Shown: one piece after another, positions 21,522 to 30,676 of the stretch | Position numbering within the stretch: the first letter of the stretch is position 1 | Layout of the letters: each line of letters opens with the position of its first letter | DNA from: an uncultured Clostridia bacterium | GTDB lineage: Bacteria; Bacillota; Clostridia; Oscillospirales; Acutalibacteraceae | Reading direction: 5' to 3' | NCBI GenBank assembly: GCA_930990065.1 | Contig: CAKNOA010000012.1 | Span: forward strand, 1 to 56,532 | Length of the DNA stretch: 56,532 nucleotides | The notes under the pieces: model-generated | Told to the model about the DNA's origin: nothing | Database searches by the model: none | The model's input: only the letters and a program-made list of their open reading frames with translations | Translations under genes and position numbers: made by a program

Positions 21522-22221
21522 AAAGTTCCTCGCTTTCCCATCGCGGCGACGCGATGCGGTAGGTATAAGCCCGGCCCCGGTTTTCGCCCCGTTCCAAGGC
21601 CCCCGCTTGCTGCCACACGCGCAAACAGGCCGACGTACCCGCCGGTGACAGCCGGGCCGTTTTTTGTAACTCTTTCGCAGTAAAAACCGGTGGCAAATTG
21701 GGCAGTAAAGACGCCCAGCCTTCCGGTGTGGAGACATCCCGACGGTCAATAACTTGCAAGAGCTTGCGTTCATATCGTACGCTGCCCCGTTTGCCGTCGC
21801 GGCCCCACCCGTTTTGCAGCCGGTATTCTTCCACTTCCAGCAGAATAAAACTAAAAACCAGGTTTTTCTCCCGCAAAAAGGGCAGAATATGGACAAGTTC
21901 CCGGGACAGATCCAGCGGTGTGCCCCGTTTGGGCGACCGCCGCCGGGACAGCACTTCCCCCGTTTCAGGGTCTAGCCAGCACAGCCATTTTCGTTCGGCC
22001 ACCGGGCACACCAAGCGCACCCGCCCGGCCTGCAAATAAACAGGCAGCCGCTTTTTCAGTGCAAAGAAGTGGCCGGTCTGCACTTCCAGTACCCCGCCTT
22101 CCGGGTCCTGGGCGTCGGCAATCAGCCGCCCTACCCGCACTTCGTGGCGGGCGGGGTCCGGCTGGTACAGGTATTTTAGCTCGCGGTGCAAACTTTTTTC
22201 CCCCAGGGTACCAATGCCCAT
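21502..22221 (-). CDS. Uncharacterised protein with a PD-(D/E)xK-like N-terminal pattern and a C-terminal winged helix
   Basis: A 239-residue protein. The first 60 residues give E14, IADA with Asp36, then LEVQTG with Glu46-x-Gln48 and Lys56/57, spaced as in PD-(D/E)xK nucleases. The C-terminal region (about 170-225) looks like a winged helix (FTAKELQKTARLSPAGTSACL). I do not recognise a named family. It lies 5 bases after the HD-domain gene stop, so the two are in one operon. A nuclease role is inference only. Confidence 0.55.
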   Translation of the reverse strand: MGIGTLGEKSLHRELKYLYQPDPARHEVRVGRLIADAQDPEGGVLEVQTGHFFALKKRLPVYLQAGRVRLVCPVAERKWLCWLDPETGEVLSRRRSPKRGTPLDLSRELVHILPFLREKNLVFSFILLEVEEYRLQNGWGRDGKRGSVRYERKLLQVIDRRDVSTPEGWASLLPNLPPVFTAKELQKTARLSPAGTSACLRVWQQAGALERGENRGRAYTYRIASPRWESEELCGSQTD

Positions 22222-22225
22222 GCGG

Positions 22226-22792
22226 TTATAATCCCATCGTGGGCGAGAGCTGCTTCATGACATCCAGCGTTTTTTGGAGCAGCTCGTCCAGCGTCCACCC
22301 CAGCCGTTCGGCGCCCTGGGTGATCACGTCGCGGGAACAGCCGGCGGCGAATTTTTTATCTTTAAATTTCTTTTTCAGCGAACGCAATTCCATATCCGAC
22401 ACGCTTTTGCTCGGGCGCATCAGCGCGGCGGCACCGATCAGCCCCGTAAGCTCATCGACGGCAAATAGGATTTTTTCCATCATGAGCTGTGGTTCTACGT
22501 CGGAGCACAGCCCATAGCCGTGGCTGACTACCGCATGGATAAACGCTTCGTCCACGTTCTTTCCTTCCATGAGCGCCTGCGCTTTCTTACAGTGTTCCTC
22601 GGGCCATTTTTCAAAATCCAAATCGTGTAAAAGCCCCACAGCCTGCCAGTATTTTTCCCGCCCGGGATCATACTCGGCCGCAAACGCGCCCAGCACGGCC
22701 CCGACAATTTCGCCATGCTGGCGGTGGAACGGCTCCGTATTCTGCTCCCACAGCCAGTTGCGGGCTTCTTCTACCGAAGGAATCCATCCCAT
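22226..22792 (-). CDS. HD-domain hydrolase
   Basis: The 188-residue product has the metal-binding pattern H..H in FHRQHGEIV, HDLD in LLHDLDFEKWP, and AVVSHGYG, followed by a helical region. This is the small HD/HDIG phosphohydrolase type found in many Clostridia. The substrate is unknown. The ATG at 22792 follows GAAGGGGG. It is the first gene of a set with the nuclease-like gene and the DUF896 gene. Confidence 0.82.
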   Translation of the reverse strand: MGWIPSVEEARNWLWEQNTEPFHRQHGEIVGAVLGAFAAEYDPGREKYWQAVGLLHDLDFEKWPEEHCKKAQALMEGKNVDEAFIHAVVSHGYGLCSDVEPQLMMEKILFAVDELTGLIGAAALMRPSKSVSDMELRSLKKKFKDKKFAAGCSRDVITQGAERLGWTLDELLQKTLDVMKQLSPTMGL

Positions 22793-23009
22793 CGATATTC
22801 CCCCTTCTCTTTTTGCCTTTTGTATGCCTTTATTTGCCCAATTATTATACCATATTCTGTCCAAAACGGAAGGGAGATTTTTCACGGTTTTTTGTTTGAC
22901 AGGGGGAAAGAAAACAGGTATAGTAACAGTGGAAAGCTTCTCGTTTGTTCTTCACCGAAAAACGGGGGCAATGTTTATCTATTACATGAACAGAAACGGT
23001 GGTACCGCT

Positions 23010-23516
23010 ATGACTGATAAAATCGCTTTCCTTTTTTCCAATCAAATTCTCAATGCCGGGCTGCTGTCCTGGATTATGGCCCAAGTGATCAAGCTGATCT
23101 ATTATTATATCCGAAATAAGGAAATCCGGCTGGAACGGTTAAAAGGCGCAGGAGGCATGCCCAGCGCCCATACGGCCACCACGTGCGCCATGGCGGTCAC
23201 GGCACTGCTGACCTGTGGGTACCAGTCGGCGGAATTCGCTATTGCCTGCATCTTAACGGTGATTGTGATCTACGACGCCACCGGTGTGCGGTGGGAAGCC
23301 AGTTTGCACGCCCGGGCGCTGAATTTGCTGATCGACGAACTGGACGAGGAAGCCAAAACGAACGGGGAAAGCGGTGAACACCGCGTGTTGCGCCGTCAGT
23401 TGCGGGATCAGATTCCGGAACTCAATGAATCGTTAGGCCACCGGCCCATTGAAGTGTGTTTTGGGGCGGCGTTGGGGATTCTGTTAGCGTTGCTGCTTCA
23501 TTTCTTTGTGATGTAA
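23010..23516 (+). CDS. YuiD-like divergent PAP2-family membrane protein
   Basis: A 168-residue protein with four membrane segments. It has GAGGMPSAHTATTCAM and the later YDATGVRWEAS, the phosphatase-like motifs of the DUF212 (YuiD) branch of the PAP2/vanadium-haloperoxidase superfamily. The activity is unproven. The start is uncertain: ATGs at 22971 and 22986 are in frame and the former has a better GGGGG ribosome site. I keep 23010, which matches the start of the conserved region. Confidence 0.8.
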   Translation: MTDKIAFLFSNQILNAGLLSWIMAQVIKLIYYYIRNKEIRLERLKGAGGMPSAHTATTCAMAVTALLTCGYQSAEFAIACILTVIVIYDATGVRWEASLHARALNLLIDELDEEAKTNGESGEHRVLRRQLRDQIPELNESLGHRPIEVCFGAALGILLALLLHFFVM

Positions 23517-23530
23517 ACAAAAAGAGAAAA

Positions 23531-23560
23531 CGGACCGTTTTCATACGGTCCGCTTTTTTT
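23531..23560. terminator. Bidirectional terminator between the yuiD-like gene and lysR
   Basis: CGGACCGT pairs with ACGGTCCG over a short loop, followed by TTTTTTTT on the plus strand and preceded by A-rich sequence. It serves both convergent genes. Confidence 0.8.
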
Positions 23561-23568
23561 TCGCCTTT

Positions 23569-24477
23569 TTATTGGATGCCGCTTTCATTTTCCCGGTACC
23601 ACACTTTAGCCGTTTGCAGCAACGCGAGTGCCGCGGGGGATAATTCTTCCCGTTTGCGGTATACCAATTCAATGCGGCTGTGCATGGCCTCTTCCGCGAC
23701 GGGCAGGAATACCATTTTTGGGCCGCTGCCTTCGTTCCACTGGCGCACCATCGAGCGAGGCAGTATGCCGACCCCCACCCCCGAGGCCGCCCAGGTTAAG
23801 GTGGTGCGGGCGTCATCGTTGCAGCAAAAGGTATTGAGCCGCAATCCTTTACGTTCAAAAATACGGCTGAGCACCCCTTCCCACCGGCGGTATACGATCA
23901 AGGGCTTTTGTTCCAGCATGGATAAGGAAACCTCCTGGGGCACTTGCCCGTTTTCATCGCAGAACCACTTTTCGGTCCCCACCGCTACCAGGGTTTCTTC
24001 CAAGAGCGGCACGGTTTCCAGTTCCCCGGCGGCAAACGGTGTGCGCACAATGGCCAGCTGCAATATGCCCGCGCGGATTTGCTGCAACAGGTGGTACGTA
24101 TTCCCTTCAAACAGCTCAAAGCGCACTTTGGGGTGGGCCTGGCAGTAGGCAGGCAGCCATCCCACCAGAGCCGCCACACTGCTGACAACCCCCATGTGGA
24201 GGGTATCTTCCACCCCTTCGCTATACCGGGACACTTCTTCTTTGGCAAGCCGGGCCATTTCCAAAATGGGCACCGCCCGGCGGTATAGCTCTTCTCCCGC
24301 CGGTGTCAGCCGGATGTGCCGCCCGCCCCGCTGGAACAGGCAGGTGTGCATTTCGGCTTCCAACTGGGCAATATGCGCCGAAAGAGGCGGCTGGGTCATA
24401 TGCAATTGACGGGCGGCTGCACTGATGCTGCCTTCCTGTACCACGGTGACAAAGGTATGTAGCGTTTTCAGTTCCAC
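23569..24477 (-). CDS. LysR-family transcriptional regulator
   Basis: A 302-residue regulator with the N-terminal winged helix (MELKTLHTFVTVVQEGSISA, then MTQPPLSAHIAQLE) and a type 2 periplasmic-binding-like effector domain. It is divergent from the ABC exporter genes across 140 bases and is the natural candidate to control them. The exporter promoter has a good TATAAT (near 24565) but no clear -35, as expected for an activated promoter. The effector is unknown. Confidence 0.92.
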   Translation of the reverse strand: MELKTLHTFVTVVQEGSISAAARQLHMTQPPLSAHIAQLEAEMHTCLFQRGGRHIRLTPAGEELYRRAVPILEMARLAKEEVSRYSEGVEDTLHMGVVSSVAALVGWLPAYCQAHPKVRFELFEGNTYHLLQQIRAGILQLAIVRTPFAAGELETVPLLEETLVAVGTEKWFCDENGQVPQEVSLSMLEQKPLIVYRRWEGVLSRIFERKGLRLNTFCCNDDARTTLTWAASGVGVGILPRSMVRQWNEGSGPKMVFLPVAEEAMHSRIELVYRKREELSPAALALLQTAKVWYRENESGIQ

Positions 24478-24617
24478 CGAATTCCCCCTTTTTTCGCACG
24501 CGACCTATACAAAAATAATATAGAACTGAACAAAATGAAATGGCTGCAAATAGCTGCTTTCAGTTTATAATATGGATAGGCTTTTTGCAAGAGAAAAAAC
24601 AAACACGGAGGGTTCCT

Positions 24618-26411
24618 ATGAAAAAACTTGCTTTTTATCTTCGTGAATACCGCAAGGAGAGCGTTCTCGGCCCGCTTTTTAAGCTGCTGGAAGCGTTTTT
24701 CGATTTGCTGGTGCCGCTGGTGGTGGCGTACATCATCGACTACGGTATTGGCGAAAAGCGCACCGACCGCATTGGGTGGATGTGTGCGCTGCTGGTGGGA
24801 CTGGCCCTGGTTGGTCTGGCCTGCAGCATTACCGCTCAATTTTTCGCGGCGAAAGCCAGCGTAGGATGTGCCACCCGGCTGCGCCACGCCCTGTTTGCCC
24901 ACATTCAGCGCTTTGCCTATGAAGATTTAGACCGGGTGGGCGGCAGCACGCTGATTACCCGCCTAACCAGCGACATTAACCAGGTACAAAACGGCCTGAA
25001 TCTGGCACTGCGCCTACTGCTGCGCAGCCCGTTTGTGGTGTTCGGTTCCATGGTCATGGCGTTTACCATCGATGTGCCCAGCGCCCTGATCTTTGCCGTG
25101 GCCATCCCGGTTTTGTGCGTCGTAGTTTTTGGCATTATGCTATTATCGATCCCGCTTTACCGCAAAGTGCAGGCGGGGCTGGACCGCATTGTCAACACCA
25201 CCCGGGAAAACCTGACCGGTGTGCGGGTGATCCGGGCTTTCTGCAAAGAGGAAAATGAAAAAGAAGAGTTCGGCCGCCAAAACGAAGCGCTGACGGCCAT
25301 GCAGAAATTTGTGGGGCGCTTGTCGGCGCTGATGAACCCGGTCACCTATGTGATTATCAACGCGGCCACCATCTGGCTGATCTGGAAAGGCGCCGTACAG
25401 GTGGACAGCGGTGCCCTGACCCAGGGCAGCGTGGTCGCGCTCTATAACTACATGGCCCAGATCCTAACGGAACTGATCAAAATGGCCAGTTTGATTATCA
25501 GCATTACGAAAGCGGTCGCTTGCGCCCAGCGGGTAGAAAAAGTGTTGGATACAGAGCCCAGTATGGAAGCGCCTTCTGCTTCATCCAGCGCTGCCCCCAA
25601 CAACGCGGCCCCCATGGTATCGTTCCACGATGTCAGCATGACGTACCCCGGCGCCGGTGCTCCCAGCCTGTCGCATGTGAGCTTTTCCGCTTGGCCGGGT
25701 GAAACCATCGGCATTACCGGCGGTACAGGCAGCGGCAAGAGTACGCTCGTTAACCTGATTCCCCGTTTTTATGACGCCACCGATGGACAGGTGGAAATTC
25801 TAGGCCAAAATGTAAAAGATCTGCCGCTCTCCCATTTACGGGACACCATCGGCGTGGTACCGCAAAAAGCGGTGCTGTTTGCCGGTTCCATTCGCGAAAA
25901 TATGCAGTGGGGCAAAAAAGACGCCGGGGACGAAGACATCTATAAGGCCCTGGACATTGCCCAGGCACGAGAAATTGTCGAGAAAAAAGAAGGCGGCCTG
26001 GATTTTGAAGTGGAACAGGGCGGCCGCAATTTGTCCGGTGGCCAGCGCCAGCGGCTGACCATTGCCCGGGCCCTGCTGCGTGACCCCTCCATTCTAATTT
26101 TGGACGACAGCGCCAGTGCGCTGGACTTCGCTACCGACGCGGCCCTGCGGGAAGCGCTGCGCACGTTGCGCGGCTCTTCTACCGTGTTCCTGGTTTCTCA
26201 GCGTACCATGAGCCTGCGCAGTGCCGACCGGATTTTGGTCCTGGATGACGGGGAACTGGTAGGATCCGGCACCCATGAAGAACTACTGAAAACCTGCCGG
26301 GTGTACCAGGAAATCCACTATTCCCAGTTCCCCGAAGAACGGCCGGAAGGCTGGCAGGATACGCTAAGCCCGGCGCCGGTTTCTGCTGTGAAAGGAGGCC
26401 ATGCGGTATGA
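24618..26411 (+). CDS. ABC exporter half-transporter with a degenerate ATPase site (subunit 1)
   Basis: A 597-residue fusion of six membrane helices and a nucleotide-binding domain. Walker A GGTGSGKST is near residue 370 and the signature NLSGGQRQR is canonical. Walker B reads LILDD, with Asp where the catalytic Glu should be, and the H-loop position in VSQR is Gln in place of His. This is the degenerate half of heterodimeric exporters such as TM287/288 or BmrCD. The ATG at 24618 follows GGAGGG. The partner gene overlaps it by 4 bases. Confidence 0.9.
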   Translation: MKKLAFYLREYRKESVLGPLFKLLEAFFDLLVPLVVAYIIDYGIGEKRTDRIGWMCALLVGLALVGLACSITAQFFAAKASVGCATRLRHALFAHIQRFAYEDLDRVGGSTLITRLTSDINQVQNGLNLALRLLLRSPFVVFGSMVMAFTIDVPSALIFAVAIPVLCVVVFGIMLLSIPLYRKVQAGLDRIVNTTRENLTGVRVIRAFCKEENEKEEFGRQNEALTAMQKFVGRLSALMNPVTYVIINAATIWLIWKGAVQVDSGALTQGSVVALYNYMAQILTELIKMASLIISITKAVACAQRVEKVLDTEPSMEAPSASSSAAPNNAAPMVSFHDVSMTYPGAGAPSLSHVSFSAWPGETIGITGGTGSGKSTLVNLIPRFYDATDGQVEILGQNVKDLPLSHLRDTIGVVPQKAVLFAGSIRENMQWGKKDAGDEDIYKALDIAQAREIVEKKEGGLDFEVEQGGRNLSGGQRQRLTIARALLRDPSILILDDSASALDFATDAALREALRTLRGSSTVFLVSQRTMSLRSADRILVLDDGELVGSGTHEELLKTCRVYQEIHYSQFPEERPEGWQDTLSPAPVSAVKGGHAV

Positions 26412-28156
26412 GACATTTTTCTCCCAAACGCAATACGACCTTGCGGAAAATTTTTCAGTATATCCGCGCACACCGTGTGTATTTGGTTTTGAGTATTTTG
26501 TTTGCTGCCATCACGGCGGTACTCACGCTGTATGTGCCCATTTTGTTTGGGGATGCCATTGACGGTATTATCCGAAAAGGCCAGGTCGATTTCCCCTTAA
26601 TTGGTTCGCTACTACTGGAAATTGGCATTTTGTGCGGTGTGACGGCGCTTTTGCAGTGGCTGATGAACGTGATTAACAACCGGATTACCTACCATGTGGT
26701 GCGGGATATCCGCCGCGATGCGTTCAATAAAATTCAGAAACTGCCCCTTTCGTACCTGGATAGCCACAGCAGCGGCGATATTGTCAGCCGCGTGATCGCC
26801 GACGCCGACACCTTTGCCGACGGGCTTTTGATGGGCTTTTCCCAGCTGTTCACCGGGGTTGTCACCATCATTGCCACCCTCATTTTCATGCTGACGTTGC
26901 ATGTGGGCATTACGCTGCTGGTGGTCGTCCTGACGCCTCTTAGCCTGTTTATGGCCCGGTTTATTGCCCGGCGTACCTACCACCTGTTCCGCAAACAGAG
27001 CGAAACCCGTGGCCGTCAAACGGCACTGATTGACGAAATGATCGGTAACCAGAAAGTCGTCAAGGCTTTTGGGTACGAACAGGAAGCCGTCGACCGGTTT
27101 GACGTCATCAACGAGGAACTACAAGATTGCAGCATTAAAGCCGTTTTTTACAGCAGCATCACGAACCCCTCCACCCGCTTTATCAACAGTGTGATTTATG
27201 CCGCTGTGGCGCTGGCCGGTGCCTTTGCCGTACTGACCGGCGGGCTGACCGTTGGCGGGCTGACGTGCCTTTTGAGTTACGCCAACCAGTACACCAAACC
27301 GTTTAACGATATCAGCAGTGTGATCACCGAACTGCAAAACTCCCTCGCTTGCGCCTCCCGGCTGTTCGAACTCATTGAAGCGCCCTCCCAGGCGCCCGAT
27401 GGTCCTATGGAGATGCCGACAGCCAAAGGGGAAGTCACCCTCGAGCACGTGCATTTCCGCTATACTCCCCAGCGCCCGCTCATCGATGATCTGCACCTCA
27501 CCGTAAAGCCGGGCATGAAAGTGGCCATCGTCGGCCCCACCGGCTGCGGAAAAACCACGGTTATCAACCTGCTCATGCGCTTTTATGATGTAAACGAAGG
27601 CGCGGTGCTCCTGGACGGCGTGGACATCCGCCAGATGACCCGCCATTCCCTGCGCCGCAATTACGGCATGGTACTGCAGGAAACCTGGCTGAAAAACGGC
27701 ACCGTGCGGGAAAACCTGAAAATGGGCCGGGATGACGCCACCGACGAAGAAATGATCGCGGCCGCCAAAGCGACCCACAGCCACGAATTTATTCGCCGTC
27801 TGCCTCAGGGATACGATACCGTTTTGCAGGAAGACAGTCTGAGCCAGGGACAGAAACAGCTTTTGTGCATCACCCGGGTCATGCTGTGCCGCCCGCCGGT
27901 GCTGATTCTGGACGAAGCGACTTCCAGCATCGATACCCGTACCGAAGTGCTGATTCAGGAAGCGTTTGCCCGCCTGATGGAAGGGCGCACCAGCTTCATT
28001 GTGGCCCACCGGCTTTCCACCATTCGCAATGCCGACTGCATTCTGGTGATGAAGGACGGCCACATTCTGGAACAAGGCACCCACGAAGATTTACTGGCCC
28101 GCGGCGGATTTTACGCCGAGTTATATAACAGCCAGTTTGCCGGCAAAGAAACCTGA
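26408..28156 (+). CDS. ABC exporter half-transporter with canonical Walker B and H-loop (subunit 2)
   Basis: A 582-residue half-transporter. Walker A GPTGCGKTT is near 376. Walker B LILDEATSS with the catalytic Glu and the H-loop VAHR are intact, but the signature reads LSQGQ in place of LSGGQ. Together with subunit 1 this leaves one full and one degenerate ATPase site, as in known heterodimeric multidrug exporters. Substrates are unknown. Translational coupling through a 4-base overlap supports fixed stoichiometry. Confidence 0.92.
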   Translation: MRHFSPKRNTTLRKIFQYIRAHRVYLVLSILFAAITAVLTLYVPILFGDAIDGIIRKGQVDFPLIGSLLLEIGILCGVTALLQWLMNVINNRITYHVVRDIRRDAFNKIQKLPLSYLDSHSSGDIVSRVIADADTFADGLLMGFSQLFTGVVTIIATLIFMLTLHVGITLLVVVLTPLSLFMARFIARRTYHLFRKQSETRGRQTALIDEMIGNQKVVKAFGYEQEAVDRFDVINEELQDCSIKAVFYSSITNPSTRFINSVIYAAVALAGAFAVLTGGLTVGGLTCLLSYANQYTKPFNDISSVITELQNSLACASRLFELIEAPSQAPDGPMEMPTAKGEVTLEHVHFRYTPQRPLIDDLHLTVKPGMKVAIVGPTGCGKTTVINLLMRFYDVNEGAVLLDGVDIRQMTRHSLRRNYGMVLQETWLKNGTVRENLKMGRDDATDEEMIAAAKATHSHEFIRRLPQGYDTVLQEDSLSQGQKQLLCITRVMLCRPPVLILDEATSSIDTRTEVLIQEAFARLMEGRTSFIVAHRLSTIRNADCILVMKDGHILEQGTHEDLLARGGFYAELYNSQFAGKET

Positions 28157-28169
28157 TTTTTCCCGGCCA

Positions 28170-28208
28170 AAAGCCACAGGAACGCGAAAATTCCTGTGGC
28201 TTTTTTTC
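28170..28208 (+). terminator. Terminator of the ABC exporter operon
   Basis: AAGCCACAGGAA pairs with TTCCTGTGGCTT over an 8-base loop and is followed by a T-run. Confidence 0.9.
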
Positions 28209-28292
28209 TTTTCCTATGGTAAAATAAAAAGGTTGTGAATGGAATGAAAAACTGGGCTTTGGCCCGATCAACATGCAGGAGGGATCTTCACT

Positions 28293-29879
28293 TTGGCTGA
28301 TCTTCGCCGTGAAATTGAAAAAAGGCGCACGTTTGCGATTATTTCGCACCCCGACGCCGGTAAAACTACCTTAACCGAAAAGTTCCTGCTCTATGGCGGG
28401 GCCATCAACCTGGCCGGCGCCGTCAAGGGCAAAAAGAACGCCCGTCACGCGGTGTCCGACTGGATGGAAATTGAAAAGCAGCGTGGTATCTCGGTTACGT
28501 CGTCTGTGATGCAGTTCCAGTATGACGGGTACTGCATCAATATTCTGGACACCCCCGGGCACCAGGACTTTTCCGAAGACACCTACCGGACCCTGATGGC
28601 TGCCGATTCGGCCGTGATGGTCATTGACGCCGGTAAAGGCGTAGAAGCCCAGACCCGCAAACTGTTTAAAGTTTGCACCATGCGGCATATTCCGATCTTC
28701 ACGTTTATCAATAAAATGGACCGCGAAGCCCGGGACCCGTATGAACTGCTGGAAGAAATCGAAAACGAGCTGGGCATTGGCACCTACCCTATGAACTGGC
28801 CTGTGGGCTGCGGTCATGATTTTAAAGGCGTGTATGACCGGGAAAAGCACCGCCTCATCACATTCGACGCCAACAACGGCCAGCACGAAGTGGCCGCCCA
28901 CGAAAGCCGGGTGGACGATGATTCCCTGCTGCCGCAGCTGGGGGAAAATTTGCTCAACACCCTGCGGGATGATGTAGAACTGCTCGATGGCGCCGGGGAT
29001 GAATTCGACGTACAGGCTGTACGCGACGGAAAGCTGTCGCCGGTGTTCTTTGGTTCGGCCCTGACCAACTTCGGTGTAGAGCCGTTCTTGGAATCGTTCT
29101 TGCAGCTGACCACATCCCCCCTGCCCCGTCAGTGCGGCGACACGGTGGTGGACCCGTTCGATCCCGGCTTTTCGGCTTTTGTGTTTAAAATCCAGGCGAA
29201 CATGAACAAAGTCCACCGGGACCGCATTGCGTTTATGCGGATTTGCTCGGGCAAATTCGAAAAAGGCATGGAAGTGCTGCACGTGCAGGGCGGGCGGAAA
29301 ATGAAACTGTCCCAGCCGCAGCAGATGATGGCCCAAAACCGGGAAATCATTGAAGAAGCCTATGCCGGTGATATTATCGGTGTGTTTGACCCGGGTGTGT
29401 TTTCCATTGGCGACACGGTGTGTTCGCCGGGCATGAAAGTGAAGTTTGACGGCATTCCGACCTTTGCCCCGGAATTTTTCTGCCGCGTAGAACAAAAAGA
29501 CACCATGAAGCGCAAACAGTTTGTGAAAGGCACGTCCCAGATCGCCCAGGAAGGCGCCATTCAGGTCTTCCGCGAAGTGGGCGGCGGCATGGAAGAAGTG
29601 ATTGTAGGCGTAGTAGGTACGCTGCAATTTGACGTGTTCCGCTACCGGCTGGAAAACGAATATAATGTGGAAGTGCGCATGGAAAACCTGCCCTACTCGT
29701 ATATTCGCTGGATCGATAATGAAGACGTGGACTTGAAAAAACTGAGCCTGACAAGCGACACCAAAAAGGTGGAAGACATGCGCGGGCGCAAACTGCTGCT
29801 GTTTGCCGGTGAATGGAGCATTCGCTGGGCCGAAGAGCACAACGAAGGGCTGAAGCTATCGGAATTCAGCCGCGGATAA
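28293..29879 (+). CDS. prfC: Peptide chain release factor 3
   Basis: A 528-residue translational GTPase that recycles release factors 1 and 2. It has SHPDAGKT (residues 18-25), DTPGHQDF near 87 and NKMD near 143, plus the RF3-specific SDWMEIEKQRGISV. The start is TTG, nine bases after GGAGGG, with no better ATG in the conserved N-terminus. It is monocistronic, between two terminators. Confidence 0.95.
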   Translation: MADLRREIEKRRTFAIISHPDAGKTTLTEKFLLYGGAINLAGAVKGKKNARHAVSDWMEIEKQRGISVTSSVMQFQYDGYCINILDTPGHQDFSEDTYRTLMAADSAVMVIDAGKGVEAQTRKLFKVCTMRHIPIFTFINKMDREARDPYELLEEIENELGIGTYPMNWPVGCGHDFKGVYDREKHRLITFDANNGQHEVAAHESRVDDDSLLPQLGENLLNTLRDDVELLDGAGDEFDVQAVRDGKLSPVFFGSALTNFGVEPFLESFLQLTTSPLPRQCGDTVVDPFDPGFSAFVFKIQANMNKVHRDRIAFMRICSGKFEKGMEVLHVQGGRKMKLSQPQQMMAQNREIIEEAYAGDIIGVFDPGVFSIGDTVCSPGMKVKFDGIPTFAPEFFCRVEQKDTMKRKQFVKGTSQIAQEGAIQVFREVGGGMEEVIVGVVGTLQFDVFRYRLENEYNVEVRMENLPYSYIRWIDNEDVDLKKLSLTSDTKKVEDMRGRKLLLFAGEWSIRWAEEHNEGLKLSEFSRG

Positions 29880-29897
29880 ATGTAAAATTCCAAAAGA

Positions 29898-29935
29898 AAA
29901 AGGACAGACACTCTAATGTCTGTCCTTTTCTTTTT
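29898..29935. terminator. Terminator between prfC and tcdA
   Basis: AAAAGGACAGACA (29898-29910) pairs with TGTCTGTCCTTTT (29917-29929). T-rich DNA on the plus side and A-rich DNA on the other make it usable by both convergent genes. Confidence 0.85.
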
Positions 29936-29939
29936 GTCT

Positions 29940-30668
29940 TTATCGTACCGGGCGCAGTCCTTTTGTCAGTTCACGCACCACTTCGCCGGCTAAGATCAGC
30001 CCCGCCACCGACGGCACAAACGACACACTGCCCACGGTTTGGCGCTTCTGGCTGTCGCCTTCGGCTTCGGGCACATCGGCCCGAGGAGCCGGGGGTTCTT
30101 TCGAATAGACCACTTTCAGGTGAGGCACTCCGGCTTTTTTCAGCTGTTGGCGCATGGCCCGGCACAGCGGACACACGCTGGTTTCGAAAATATCGGCTAC
30201 TTCCAGCTGGGTGGGGTCCAGTTTGCCGCCGGTACCCATGCAGCTGATGAGCGGAATGTTTTTTGTGAAGGCCTCTTTCGCCAAATCCACTTTGGCCGAT
30301 ACCGTATCGATGGCATCGAGAATGTAGTCGTACCCATCCAGCGCCGGTTCCCCGCTGCCCGGCAGGTAAAAGACGGGATACAGCGATAAAGAAATATCCG
30401 GCCGGATGCTGTAAAGGCGTTTGGCCATCACATCGACTTTTTTCTGCCCAATGGTTTCCCGGGTCGCGATCAGCTGCCGGTTTAAATTGGAGGGCGCCAC
30501 CACATCGTGATCCACCAAGGATAGGTGTCCCACGCCGCAGCGGGCCAGGGCTTCGGCCGCATGACCCCCTACACCGCCGAGCCCAAACAGCAAGACGCGG
30601 CTATTTTGTAATTTTTCCATACCCGCATCCCCCAGCAGAATGCGTGAGCGCATAAACATGTCGTCCAT
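29940..30668 (-). CDS. tcdA: tRNA threonylcarbamoyladenosine dehydratase (TcdA/CsdL-like)
   Basis: The 242-residue product is of the E1/ThiF type that cyclises t6A37 of tRNA. It has the nucleotide-binding GLGGVGGHAAEALARCG, DHDVVAPSNLNRQ, and CPLCRAMRQQ near residue 180. The C-terminal GSVSFVPSVAGLILAGEVV is typical of TcdA rather than MoeB or ThiF. I place the start at 30668, nine bases after the stop of the sugar transferase gene. Confidence 0.87.
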   Translation of the reverse strand: MDDMFMRSRILLGDAGMEKLQNSRVLLFGLGGVGGHAAEALARCGVGHLSLVDHDVVAPSNLNRQLIATRETIGQKKVDVMAKRLYSIRPDISLSLYPVFYLPGSGEPALDGYDYILDAIDTVSAKVDLAKEAFTKNIPLISCMGTGGKLDPTQLEVADIFETSVCPLCRAMRQQLKKAGVPHLKVVYSKEPPAPRADVPEAEGDSQKRQTVGSVSFVPSVAGLILAGEVVRELTKGLRPVR

Positions 30669-30676
30669 CAAAACGT

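Noticed and set aside
24618-26411. ABC subunit 1 as an inactivated pseudogene because of its altered Walker B and H-loop
   Set aside because: The partner carries the matching signature change, as in functional heterodimeric exporters, and both frames are complete.
28371-29840. 489-codon open frame on the minus strand opposite prfC
   Set aside because: It is the antisense shadow of a codon-biased GTPase gene. The product is His/Phe/Val-rich without domains and has no ribosome site, while the plus strand encodes clear RF3.
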